Positions 7,343-14,723 of a DNA stretch of 17,171 bases are shown here, piece by piece. A program made the translations under genes and the position numbers. The first letter of the stretch is position 1; each line of letters starts with the position of its first letter. Where the stretch lies: the NCBI GenBank assembly GCA_034433615.1, contig DAOUAJ010000039.1:1-17171 (forward strand), written 5' to 3'. This DNA is from DAOUAJ01 sp034433615. Lineage in GTDB: Bacteria > Chloroflexota > Anaerolineae > DUEN01. The notes under the pieces were generated by a model that had not been told where the DNA came from, made no database searches, and saw only the letters and a program-made list of their open reading frames with translations.

Positions 7343-7365
7343 TGCCGGTATCCTCAGGAGAAAGT

Positions 7366-7887
7366 GTGCGGTTCGAGATGAATTTCTGCCCGCGCTGCGG
7401 CCAGGCGCTGGAGGACCGAGAGGCCTTCGGTCGGGTACGCCGGGCGTGCCCGGCCTGTGGGTTCATCTTCTTCCGCGATCCCAAGGTGGCCGTGGGAGCG
7501 CTGATCGAGCGCGCCGGGCGCGTCTTGTTGGTGCGTCGTGCTGTGATCCCGAGCATCGGGATGTGGGCCTTGCCCGCCGGCTTCATGGACGACGACGAGA
7601 CACCCGAAGAGGCGCTCCGGCGCGAGGTGCAAGAGGAAACGGGGCTCACCGTCCGCGTGAGCGACGTTCTGGGCGTGTACCCTTTGATCAGCCCCAACGG
7701 ACGCGGCGTGATCATCATCTACCGGGCGCAGGCAGACCGCGGTGAGCCCCGGGCTGGAGATGATGTCAGCGAAGTGAGGTGGTTTGGGCCGGACGAGCTG
7801 CCAGACGATCTGGCGTTTGAGAGCACACGCCAGGCCCTGACCCTCTGGCGGGCCAGCCATCAGGGACAAGACTTCCGAAGTCTTTAA
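7366..7887 (+). CDS. Zinc-ribbon Nudix hydrolase
   Basis: A 173-residue protein counted from GTG 7366. A zinc ribbon comes first (C-x2-C in 'NFCPRCG' and C-x2-C in 'RACPACG'), followed by a Nudix fold with a complete Nudix box 'GFMDDDETPEEALRREVQEETGL' pattern: G, five residues, E, seven residues, REVQEE, then TG. This combination is typical of NADH-pyrophosphatase-like (NudC-related) and ADP-ribose/NAD-linked nucleotide hydrolases; the exact substrate cannot be read from sequence. The GTG at 7366 is chosen because AGGAG (7356-7360) is 5 bases upstream, while the ATG at 7342 is partly inside a palindrome; ATG 7378 is the other option. Its stop is 7 bases from the convergent stop of the minus-strand coiled-coil gene. 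A link to NAD(P)-linked formate dehydrogenase is possible but unproven. Confidence 0.87.
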   Translation: MRFEMNFCPRCGQALEDREAFGRVRRACPACGFIFFRDPKVAVGALIERAGRVLLVRRAVIPSIGMWALPAGFMDDDETPEEALRREVQEETGLTVRVSDVLGVYPLISPNGRGVIIIYRAQADRGEPRAGDDVSEVRWFGPDELPDDLAFESTRQALTLWRASHQGQDFRSL

Positions 7888-7894
7888 AACACGA

Positions 7895-8299
7895 TCAAGC
7901 GGCGGGCTTGTCTTCAGGAGGAGGGGACGGCTGCTCGGCAGGCGTGGATGGCTCCTCTTTCAGGATACGGCTCAGCTCCTCGTTGAGGAAGCGCAGGCCC
8001 TTGACCAGCGCTTCGCGAATCTCCTGAGCGATAGGGGACTTCACCGCCGACTCCGCAACCTCCTGAGCCTGCTGCGGGATTCCCTCAGCCTCTAGGCGTT
8101 CTTTGACTGTTTTCAACGCCTCGTCCACCTGCTCGCCCAGCGTGCGCAGCCCCTCGCGCACCTCCTGCTCCAGCTTCTGGCGCTCCGGGCTTTCCCAGGC
8201 CTCCTTCAACGCCTGCCCGATCCGGCGGCCAAGCTGATTCAGTTCCTCGATCACATCCTCGGTGGACGGCTGCTGTGACGGTTTCGGCTGTTCGCTCAT
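7895..8299 (-). CDS. Small acidic coiled-coil protein coupled to prkA
   Basis: A 134-residue soluble protein without signal or membrane segment. A Pro/Gln-rich N-terminus (1-12) leads to long charged helices (about 13-115, heptad-like 'LEQEVREGLRTLGEQVDEAL') and a Pro/Glu tail. I do not recognise a named family. Its ATG (8299-8297) overlaps the prkA stop (ATGA on the minus strand), and its ribosome site GGGGAGG lies inside the last prkA codons, so translation is coupled; the longer frame start near 8329 is rejected for that reason. The context suggests a partner, regulator or substrate of the kinase. A decayed second copy of this gene is at 11279-11420. Confidence 0.75.
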   Translation of the reverse strand: MSEQPKPSQQPSTEDVIEELNQLGRRIGQALKEAWESPERQKLEQEVREGLRTLGEQVDEALKTVKERLEAEGIPQQAQEVAESAVKSPIAQEIREALVKGLRFLNEELSRILKEEPSTPAEQPSPPPEDKPAA

Positions 8300-10251
8300 G
8301 ATGACCTCCCCAGGTGTAACCAATCCCATGCCTTGCGTACTCTAAAGCCTTCACCCCCTGCCAGGTAACTGGACACATGATTCACTAATGTGATGGCACA
8401 TTCCGTGCAATACCCGTGCTCGTTGATCAGGCGTTGGATTACCTGTTCCCGCTCCCTGGACACCGCTGCATCGGTAGCTGGGGTGGGAACCAGCCTGTGA
8501 GCCATCTGGCGCGAATCGGGGCAGAGCCAGAGTTCCACAGCTTCTTGGAGCCTGGGGTCGCTGCTGTAGTCAAAGGGTTGTCCCTGACGTTGAAGCAGGC
8601 TGTAATGCGACCAGATCTCCCGTCGAAACTGCGCCCGTGCAAGCTCTCCCACGCCGATGGATCGTTCCAGCGAGCGCATCAGCGCCTCATCAGAGGGGAA
8701 CGCTTCGCTGTTCGCAAGCCTGGCAATCGGTTCCCCTTCACAGAAGGCTTCCACCTGAACCAGGTAATCGCGGAAGAGCTTCTCCGCCTTGGCTGCGAAG
8801 TCGGGCACGAAGGCCCTTTGCACAGCCCGTTGGGCCAGCGCCTCGTACTCGCGTCTGGCATCAAGGAAAAGAGCGCCCAGGCGCTCACGTTCAGCGGCCG
8901 CCAGGGAGGTGCTTTGTTCGATCCCATCCCATAGCACTCGCAGCAGGGAGAGAGGCTCCAGGCACTTCAGCCCCGGCTGCGTCACAGCATGGGCGAGGCG
9001 GTTTACCACATATCGGGGTGAGATCCCTTGCATCCCCTCACGCGAGGCTTCCTCCTGCAACTTCGCCACGTCTTCAGGGGAAAAGCCGGGGACGAAACGG
9101 CCATCGTACAGCCGAAGCTTAACCAGGGGGGTCACGTTCCAGCGCTTGCTCGGCGCCAGACGGGAGAGCACCGCGAAGGTGGCAGCAACGGGCAGAGCGA
9201 GCGGGGAAAGATGAACGCCGTGCAGATCTGCCTCACCGAGCATCTTCCGATAGATACGCACTTCCTCTTTCACACGCAGGTTATACGGCACTCGGACCAC
9301 TACCAGCCGGTCCTGCAGCGCTTCCGTCTTAGGATTGGCAACCAGAGCCTGGTATTCTGCTTCGTTAGTGTGGGCGATGAGGGCCTCGTCAGCATAGATC
9401 GTGCCGAAACCAACGGCTTTAATCTTCTGCTCCTGGCTGAGGACGAGCAGCACCCCCAGGAACCGCTCGTCCATCTTCAGCATCTCCACAATCTCGGTCA
9501 GGCCGCGGTTGGCCACGTTTAACTCGCCGTTCAATTGCCAGGCCCAGCCTGATGGCAGCAGGCGATCATGCCCAACAGCGTCCGGGTTGAGGCTCCCTAC
9601 CAGGCGCGTCAGATCTTCGGAACCCGGGTCTGTGGCCACGAAGGTTCCAATGCCGATCCCGTCTCGCTCACTGAAGGTGATGCGCCGCACCCGAACCTGC
9701 TCGATATCCCCACCGTATTCTTCTCGGAGCATCCAGCGACAGTAGGGACACAGATCACCCTCGATGTAGAGGCCATAGCGCGTTTGCAGTTGGGGCCGAT
9801 AGGCGGGAGGGATCAGATGCAGGGGCTCTTCTTGCATGGGACAGCCCTTGATGGCGTACACCGCACCGGCCTCCTGGCGGGTGTAAGCCTCAAGGCCTCG
9901 TTTGAGAAGCTCAACGATCGTGGATTTCCCCCCACCTGGCGGCCCCATGAGGAGCACGATGCGTTTGCGCACTTCCAGCCGGCGGGCGGCCGCGCCGAAA
10001 TAGGCAACCAATCGCTGCAACGGGCGTTCAAGCCCGAAAAGCTCGCCGGCAAAAAGGCCGTACACGGGCACGCCGTCTCTTGTCTCCGTCACCCCCGAAG
10101 CCACGATCATATCATGGATCCTGGCATGGGAGAGGCGGGCAAGTTCAGGCCGTTGGAGCACCTTGTCGAAATATTCGGCAAAGGTGCCTTCCCAGGTCAG
10201 CGCCACCTCATCGCAACGGATCTGCTCGGCAAGCTGGTGGAGTTCGCCCAT
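8296..10251 (-). CDS. prkA: PrkA-type AAA+ serine protein kinase
   Basis: A 651-residue cytoplasmic protein, close to the family length (about 630-650). The opening 'MGELHQLAEQ...LTWEGTFAEYFDKVLQRP' matches the Bacillus PrkA start. A P-loop 'GPPGGGKST' (103-111) follows 'RIVLLM'. A 'GDLCPYCRWML' Cys pair lies near 168-171, and 'LNGELNVANRGLTEIVEMLK' and the later PrkA C-terminal domain are present. PrkA/YeaG proteins are stress, starvation or sporulation linked kinases, usually beside yeaH/yhbH and spoVR; neither neighbour is in this window. ATG 10251 is chosen by comparison with the family; the open frame continues to an ATG at 10332 but that stretch is made by a palindrome and is not conserved. 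No good ribosome site precedes 10251. The gene ends overlapping the coiled-coil gene. Confidence 0.93.
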   Translation of the reverse strand: MGELHQLAEQIRCDEVALTWEGTFAEYFDKVLQRPELARLSHARIHDMIVASGVTETRDGVPVYGLFAGELFGLERPLQRLVAYFGAAARRLEVRKRIVLLMGPPGGGKSTIVELLKRGLEAYTRQEAGAVYAIKGCPMQEEPLHLIPPAYRPQLQTRYGLYIEGDLCPYCRWMLREEYGGDIEQVRVRRITFSERDGIGIGTFVATDPGSEDLTRLVGSLNPDAVGHDRLLPSGWAWQLNGELNVANRGLTEIVEMLKMDERFLGVLLVLSQEQKIKAVGFGTIYADEALIAHTNEAEYQALVANPKTEALQDRLVVVRVPYNLRVKEEVRIYRKMLGEADLHGVHLSPLALPVAATFAVLSRLAPSKRWNVTPLVKLRLYDGRFVPGFSPEDVAKLQEEASREGMQGISPRYVVNRLAHAVTQPGLKCLEPLSLLRVLWDGIEQSTSLAAAERERLGALFLDARREYEALAQRAVQRAFVPDFAAKAEKLFRDYLVQVEAFCEGEPIARLANSEAFPSDEALMRSLERSIGVGELARAQFRREIWSHYSLLQRQGQPFDYSSDPRLQEAVELWLCPDSRQMAHRLVPTPATDAAVSREREQVIQRLINEHGYCTECAITLVNHVSSYLAGGEGFRVRKAWDWLHLGRSS

Positions 10252-10272
10252 CTGGCTTTTACAAAATACGTA

Positions 10273-10346
10273 AGCGCGCAAAACCGCTGGGCCAGGCACC
10301 GGTTTAAAACCGGTGCCTGGGGTGCATCCCATCGCTTATGCGCGCT
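10273..10346. repeat. Large nested palindrome in the prkA leader
   Basis: The core is a perfect 14-bp inverted repeat (10292-10305 and 10307-10320, ccaggcaccggttt) around a single A. Outer arms AGCGCGCA (10273-10280) and TGCGCGCT (10339-10346) pair as well, with partly matching sequence between, making a 74-bp imperfect palindrome. It ends 21 bases upstream of the prkA start. It could be a cruciform or MITE/REP-like insertion, an RNA hairpin in the leader, or an operator. Confidence 0.75.
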
Positions 10347-10376
10347 AACCAAAAATACCGTTAAAGAACCAGGCAT

Positions 10377-10390
10377 CCCCGGTCAAGGGG
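10377..10390. repeat. Short CCCC/GGGG stem between the AmiS-like gene and prkA
   Basis: CCCC, a six-base loop and GGGG, on the minus strand between the AmiS/UreI-like stop (10468) and the prkA palindrome. No T-run follows, so termination is doubtful. No convincing promoter was seen in 10347-10467, so prkA may be read from upstream. Confidence 0.25.
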
Positions 10391-10467
10391 TAGGGTCAGA
10401 CATCTCGCACGTGCTCACTGCGGGTGACCTGGCCTGGCTCGACTCCGACGCATCTCCTCACCCGCCC

Positions 10468-10944
10468 TCAAGCCAAGAACTTCAAAAGCATGCCGAAACC
10501 GACTAATGCCACAAGGGCGCCACTCACCAGGAAGAGATACCCGTTGATCCGCTGGAGAGCAGGGAACGGTGGCGTGAGCTGGAAGAACAGCAGAACGAAA
10601 CACACAGCGGCGATAAGGCTTACCAGCAAGCCGGCCACCGAGGCGCCCAAAAACAGGATAAGGTAAAACAATGAGGCGATGGTGAGGAAAAGGGCGTAGA
10701 AGCCGAGCGCCCGCGTCTCGAATTCCCACAATCCTACTACGGCGACCAGCGCAGCAAAGATACCCCAAAGGAGAAACAACGTGCTCAACTCAACTCCCGG
10801 CGAGCCCCACAGGGCTCCACCGACAAGGCCAATAGCGGCTGTCCCGGCGATGAGACCCGTTGTTTTGGACTCCGCTAACCCAGCCAGATACCACCCGTAT
10901 GCCACCATCACGGCACCCAACAAGACAGCGCCAAGGGGGAACAT
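10468..10944 (-). CDS. AmiS/UreI-like small integral membrane protein
   Basis: A 158-residue, very hydrophobic protein with about six membrane segments and few charges. The order of segments and features such as 'FPLGAVLLGAVMVAYGWYLAG' at the N-terminus, 'ETRALGFYALFLTIASLFY' in the middle and 'GYLFLVSGALVALVGF' at the C-terminus resemble AmiS/UreI channels for amides, urea or ammonia. The similarity is judged by eye and is modest; an uncharacterised membrane protein remains possible. No amidase or urease gene is nearby. The start at 10944 is fixed by AAAGGAGG about 7 bases upstream (complement of 10951-10958); a GTG at 10962 lies ahead of that site and is rejected. A promoter at 11270-11298 on the same strand could drive it through a 320-base leader. 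Confidence 0.55.
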   Translation of the reverse strand: MFPLGAVLLGAVMVAYGWYLAGLAESKTTGLIAGTAAIGLVGGALWGSPGVELSTLFLLWGIFAALVAVVGLWEFETRALGFYALFLTIASLFYLILFLGASVAGLLVSLIAAVCFVLLFFQLTPPFPALQRINGYLFLVSGALVALVGFGMLLKFLA

Positions 10945-11064
10945 CGCAAAACCTCCTTTCACTCAAAGCAGTGCCAGGAGCCCTCATTGCCCAACGGGCT
11001 CTCAGGCGGACTTACGCTGGCCAGTGATGCGAGACCGGGGATGCCTGTCGTCCACAGAAAGAGT

Positions 11065-11263
11065 GTGAATACCACCCGCTAAAGCAGAGGGCTTCCCGCT
11101 TCGAGACCCGCGCTGATGAAACTCAGCCGGTGTAGACGCTCAGGCGGTTCTTGCCCTAGGTCTTAGCGATCCATATTGTCACACCTCAAGGTTTTGAGCT
11201 TAAAGACGTCTTTCCGTCTCGGCCTCAAGTATCAGTTGCGCTGTCGCTGTTTAGGTAACATCC
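11065..11263 (-). ncRNA. Candidate stand-alone omegaRNA (HEARO / IS200-IS605-type guide RNA scaffold)
   Basis: About 200 nt without a protein gene, read on the minus strand from a near-consensus promoter. Visible pairings: AGCGA (11244-11248) with UCGCU (11165-11169) closing the 5' domain; GAGACG/CGUCUU hairpin (11203-11220); CCG-GCUGA/UCAGC-CGG hairpin (around 11109-11130, one bulge); GGGC/GCCC long-range pair (11153-11156 with 11089-11092); and a 3' hairpin (11072-11091) followed by UAUUCAC. The 3' end, 'gaagcgggaagccc' then a stem and 'ttcac', resembles ends of IS200/IS605-family elements and their IscB/TnpB-associated RNAs. From memory, the internal 'CCUUGAGGUGUGACAAUAU' and 'GGGCAAGAACCGCC' segments fit HEARO RNAs. 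The first 15 nt before the closing helix (11263-11249) are the right size for an IscB-type 5' guide. No iscB or tnpB frame is adjacent. The structure is seen; the class is inferred. Confidence 0.5.
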
Positions 11264-11269
11264 AAGACT

Positions 11270-11298
11270 ATTATACTATCATATCGGCAGTTTGTCCA
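11270..11298 (-). promoter_or_regulatory. Near-consensus sigma70 promoter, minus strand
   Basis: Read on the minus strand: -35 TGGACA (11298-11293, 5 of 6 consensus), 17-base spacer, -10 TATAAT (11275-11270, 6 of 6). The predicted start is the G at about 11263. It is the best promoter in the window. It drives the structured RNA region and perhaps the AmiS/UreI-like gene. It overlaps the 3' end of the coiled-coil pseudogene. Confidence 0.7.
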
Positions 11299-11420
11299 GA
11301 TTAAATTTATCAGTCAACCAGGTTTTCAGCGCACCATCCACCTGTTCACTCGGCGTGCATAGCCCCTCGTGCACCGCCTGTTCCAGCTTCCAGGCTTTCC
11401 CAGACCTCCTTACGCCCTAC
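11279..11420 (-). pseudogene. Decayed, frameshifted copy of the coiled-coil gene
   Basis: The minus strand encodes 'KEVWES' and, after a frame change, 'KLEQAVHEGLCTPSEQV' and 'DGALKT'. These match residues about 32-64 of the intact coiled-coil protein ('KEAWES', 'KLEQEVREGLRTLGEQV', 'DEALKT'). Relative to the intact gene (8107-8210) about 8 bases are missing around 11390, which breaks the frame. No start codon and neither end of the gene is preserved. It lies just downstream of the glycosyltransferase on the same strand. Confidence 0.75.
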
Positions 11421-11458
11421 ACTTTGATCGCTGCGGGTCCCTTGACCGAGGCGAGAAA

Positions 11459-14371
11459 TCAACGCCACACGATGGGCGTATCGGACAAGATGATCCGGTC
11501 GCCCAGGGGTTCGCCGGCCGCGTTCCGAATGGGCAGGCGGGCGTTCGTGGCTGGCAGATACATCCCCATTTCCAGGACATAAGAGCCGGGAGGTGCGTCG
11601 GCCGCGATGGTCAGCGTGTGCTGATCTACCAGATATTCGCCGGGCAACCAGCCAGTCGTGGGATAAACACCACCGCCGGGCGGTGCATCCATCTGCCCAC
11701 GGAACCGCCCTCCCTTGTCCAGCAGGTGAACGAACACGGTATACTCCGTGTCAGCCGGCTCGATCGCCTGCCAGTAGAGGGTGAGGGTGATGGGCACACC
11801 TGATCGGACGTCGTCTGCGGCCAGATCATAGCCGATCAGCCGGGCGAAGGAGCCGATCTGAACGTCCAGTGGGTGCTCAGGTGATGGTCGGGTGTAGTCG
11901 TGCGGGCGGCCGCGCACAGACACACGGCCCAACGAGATGTAATCCTGAGAGCGGCGTGGCGGAAATAACCGGCGCTCCGTCGTCAGCCGGGTGCGGTCAG
12001 ACAGGCGAAACATCCCGGCAATCAATTGATGGACGCCATCGGGCACTGTGGCGGGCAACCGCAGCTCCACCGGCTGCCGGATAAGCGTTCCCTGCTCCCA
12101 CTCATAAGTGGGAAAAATGCTGGTCGGCGGCCCCTCCCAGGCAGCCAAAAGCTGTTGCTGGTCATTGAGGACCTGGACGAAGGCCAGATATTCCTGATCC
12201 AGATCTCGTTGAGCGCGCCAGAACAGGTTGACCGGAATAGTGCGCCCCGGCTCGAAGGGGCCTTTGCCCACCGTATAACCCAGGAAGCGTACGCCGCCGC
12301 TCAGGTCAATGGTATGCCGGACAGCAATGGGCAGATGCTGGGGATTGAGCACCCGCTCGGCCGGCCACACATCCACCTGCCCCAGGGCGACCTCGGTGCC
12401 CTGGGTGCGGCCGTCGGGCAGCACCAGGTCCAGGGCGCGTCCGCTTTGCGGGTCATACACTTTGAGCCATACAGTGTAGCGGCCCGGGGGTGTGCCCGCG
12501 GGCACCATCAAGCCGTGGCGATCACGGATGCGCTGGCCAGGCTGGGCTGACTCAAAAGGCTGGCTGCCGCCCACCGGCTGACTATCCCGTTGCCCCCACG
12601 TGCGTCCAGACTCGTCGGCCAGGCGCAGCCCCACCTGCAGGCCGGCCGGCGGTGGGGCAACCACCTCCCATTCCAAATCCACCCGGACCACGTCGTACTC
12701 GGGCTGCAGACGTTGCGGATCCTGGGCCAACTCCGGTCGCGCTGGATCGTTCGCGATGTTGGGAGCGATGATGCTGCGTTGCAGGCGAAGCACGCGGGCG
12801 AATTCCGCAGGCGCGTTCCCCTGTGGTCCGGCAATGCCAGGGCCAGCAGGTGGCGTGAATAGCGTTAACCGCGTGTTGGCCCCATACCAGGTGTTGACCG
12901 TGGGGTAGACATCTGTCCGCGCCAGCAGGTACGACTCCATACGCGTCTCCAGGATGCCCCCCAGGCTGAGGTGTTCAGGCAGCCAGATGCGACGCCCCTG
13001 AGCCAGCGTCTCGTCCAGGGCATCCTGCACGGCTTGATCCCATGTCTGCGAGGGCAAGAGGCGAGCCTGGGGAGCATCGGGGCGGGCATACGCGCGAAAA
13101 TAGCCCACCTGCCAGGGGAACACGCACCACACCACGTCATCCGGCTGACCTTGCTGTTGAACCTGCTGGATGAGAGGGCGATAATCGTCAGCGGCGTAGC
13201 GCGGCACCAGGTAGAACGTGGCCAGGCTGAGCGCGGCCAGCCCGGCCCAGGCCCCCGCGCTGACGAGAGCCTCCCGCCAGCGTTGCGGCCAGAGATCATC
13301 GAGAACGGCGGTCGCCAACAGCCACAGTGTAGGCGCGGCTAATAGCAACAGGCGCTCGCCTCGCTGTGGGAAGAAGGGGTAGCGCAGGTTGAGCAGGAAT
13401 CCTGCCGTCAGGCTCGTCACCAGCGTGGTCGCCAGCAAGGGGAGAGCCACATAGCCCGGCCGCGAGGCAGCCCGCTGTTGCCACAAGCACCAGGCGATGG
13501 GCAGCAAGGGAAGCAGGCCGGCGGGCCAGAGGATCGCCAGCGGACCTTCAATGTGACCGATGACAAAGGCGCTGAGATGGCGGGCGAGGTAAAGGATCGG
13601 TCCCAGAGGCCGGTCCCCTTCAACGATAATCTTTTGAGAGACGTAGGGGACCAGTTGGGGAGCGGCATATAAAACCCAGGGTAGATAGCCCAGAGCGATG
13701 AGGATGTGCAAACCCACCCAACGTGCCAGCCGCCGGGGGTGTCGGCGCCAATGCCACAGGGCGTACAACGTGAAACCCAGGGGAAGCAGCGCTGCGTAGT
13801 ACTGGGTGTAGAGGGCAGCCAGCACGAGGAGCGCGTAGCTGATCCAGGTGCTGCGGGCGGGTGGCGTGTCGCCGGCGCGGGTCACACCCAGGAGGCGGGC
13901 GGCGCAATAGATGGCGCCGAACCCCAGGCTGGCCACCAGCCCGTACATGCGGACTTCCTGGCTATAGTACACGTGCAGCGGGTTGAAGGCCACCAGCGCG
14001 GCAGCCCACAGCCCGGCGCGCGGCCCTGCCAGCTCCCGACCCACCAGGTAGGCGATCGGGATGGCCAGCAGGCCCAGCAGGACGGACAAAGTCCGCAGTG
14101 CCAGTGGCCCCGGCCCCCACACCACGATCCAAAGATGGAGAAGGGCGTAGTAAAGCGGTGGATGGATGTCGCGCGCGGTGAGCGCTGTCATCTGGGGCAA
14201 CGAGTGGGTGGCGAACCAGACACTGTATCCCTCGTCCCACCACAGGGGTTGAAAGCTCAGGCGAACCACGCGCAGCACAAGCCCTGCCAGAGTAAGCAGG
14301 ATGACAGCCGGGAGGTTGCCCCAACCGCGCTGCACGGGCAGAGGGAATGGAATCGAACGAGTGTCGTGCAT
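11459..14371 (-). CDS. GT39-family (PMT/ArnT-like) membrane glycosyltransferase with three C-terminal beta-sandwich repeats
   Basis: A 970-residue membrane protein. Residues about 20-390 form many hydrophobic helices of the GT-C fold. The first external loop holds 'LWWDEGYSVWFA' with the catalytic-type D46-E47, then 'DIHPPLYYALLHLW' and 'YYSQEVRMYG' (about 135-144), all typical of PMT_2/GT39 enzymes that move sugars from a polyprenyl-phosphate donor on the outer side of the membrane. After a soluble linker come three related segments, at about 561-649, 689-796 and 841-949, each with a 'LxWxA' strand, a 'V/LL...G' strand and a 'PxGxYxLxMxxY' end; these are probably extracytoplasmic beta-sandwich domains. 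The acceptor (protein, glycan or lipid) is not known. ATG 14371 is preferred over a GTG at 14419, though its AGGGGG is very close. The gene is far longer than usual GT39 proteins (500-700). Confidence 0.85.
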   Translation of the reverse strand: MHDTRSIPFPLPVQRGWGNLPAVILLTLAGLVLRVVRLSFQPLWWDEGYSVWFATHSLPQMTALTARDIHPPLYYALLHLWIVVWGPGPLALRTLSVLLGLLAIPIAYLVGRELAGPRAGLWAAALVAFNPLHVYYSQEVRMYGLVASLGFGAIYCAARLLGVTRAGDTPPARSTWISYALLVLAALYTQYYAALLPLGFTLYALWHWRRHPRRLARWVGLHILIALGYLPWVLYAAPQLVPYVSQKIIVEGDRPLGPILYLARHLSAFVIGHIEGPLAILWPAGLLPLLPIAWCLWQQRAASRPGYVALPLLATTLVTSLTAGFLLNLRYPFFPQRGERLLLLAAPTLWLLATAVLDDLWPQRWREALVSAGAWAGLAALSLATFYLVPRYAADDYRPLIQQVQQQGQPDDVVWCVFPWQVGYFRAYARPDAPQARLLPSQTWDQAVQDALDETLAQGRRIWLPEHLSLGGILETRMESYLLARTDVYPTVNTWYGANTRLTLFTPPAGPGIAGPQGNAPAEFARVLRLQRSIIAPNIANDPARPELAQDPQRLQPEYDVVRVDLEWEVVAPPPAGLQVGLRLADESGRTWGQRDSQPVGGSQPFESAQPGQRIRDRHGLMVPAGTPPGRYTVWLKVYDPQSGRALDLVLPDGRTQGTEVALGQVDVWPAERVLNPQHLPIAVRHTIDLSGGVRFLGYTVGKGPFEPGRTIPVNLFWRAQRDLDQEYLAFVQVLNDQQQLLAAWEGPPTSIFPTYEWEQGTLIRQPVELRLPATVPDGVHQLIAGMFRLSDRTRLTTERRLFPPRRSQDYISLGRVSVRGRPHDYTRPSPEHPLDVQIGSFARLIGYDLAADDVRSGVPITLTLYWQAIEPADTEYTVFVHLLDKGGRFRGQMDAPPGGGVYPTTGWLPGEYLVDQHTLTIAADAPPGSYVLEMGMYLPATNARLPIRNAAGEPLGDRIILSDTPIVWR

Positions 14372-14489
14372 ACCCCCTCTCAGCCGAGGCGCTCTGGCAA
14401 ATCTCCGACCGCGCTCCACCTGGCCCGGTCAGAGCGAGCGATCGCGAGTTCAGCGGCGGGCGTATCCCCCTGACCGCAGCACATGCTAG

Positions 14490-14705
14490 TTAACCTGCCT
14501 TTATCGCCTCATCAAGCCGTGCCAAGAGACCTGCAGGATTGTCAAACCAATACTTCCACAGCGCCTTGAGGGCGTATTGTAGCGCTGTCTGTTGGTAGTC
14601 CCACAGCCGCTTGGATTTAGAGCAGGCGGCCAGGTCGAAGGTCGTCCAGGCGGGTGGAAGGGTCTCAAAGACGATGTCGTTCAGGACGTCTTGCAGTTTG
14701 CGCAT
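14490..14705 (-). pseudogene. N-terminal stub, probably of a type III restriction (Res) or related helicase gene
   Basis: A 71-codon frame: 'LPPAWTTFDLAACSKSKRLW' followed by 'DYQQTALQYALKALWKYW', then 'DNPAGLLARLDEAIKAG' and a stop. The 'SKRLWDYQQ.AL..ALKALW.Y' pattern resembles the start of large DEAD/DEAH helicase subunits of type III restriction systems or of related DNA methylases, which normally run to 900 or more residues. Nothing like the helicase motifs follows; the glycosyltransferase begins within 120 bases. It is read 18 bases after the MazF-like toxin stop. It could instead be a genuine short gene of unknown role. The assignment rests on recall of the motif, so confidence is moderate. 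Confidence 0.45.
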
Positions 14706-14723
14706 GGCTCACCCTTGCGCCGC

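Noticed and set aside
9568..10506. Plus-strand frame of 312 codons
   Set aside because: Antisense to prkA and running through the palindrome; no family signal.
11065..11263. Riboswitch in the leader of the AmiS/UreI-like gene
   Set aside because: The leader position fits, but I could not see the conserved core of guanidine, ykkC or other known amide/urea-related riboswitches; the transposon-type 3' hairpin favours the omegaRNA reading.
11250..11277. Plus-strand promoter (TTTAGG-16-TATACT)
   Set aside because: The -35 box is poor and no plus-strand gene follows; the overlapping minus-strand promoter is far stronger.
13706..14473. Plus-strand frame of 255 codons
   Set aside because: Antisense shadow of the glycosyltransferase membrane segments, rich in Gln/His/Pro with no domain.
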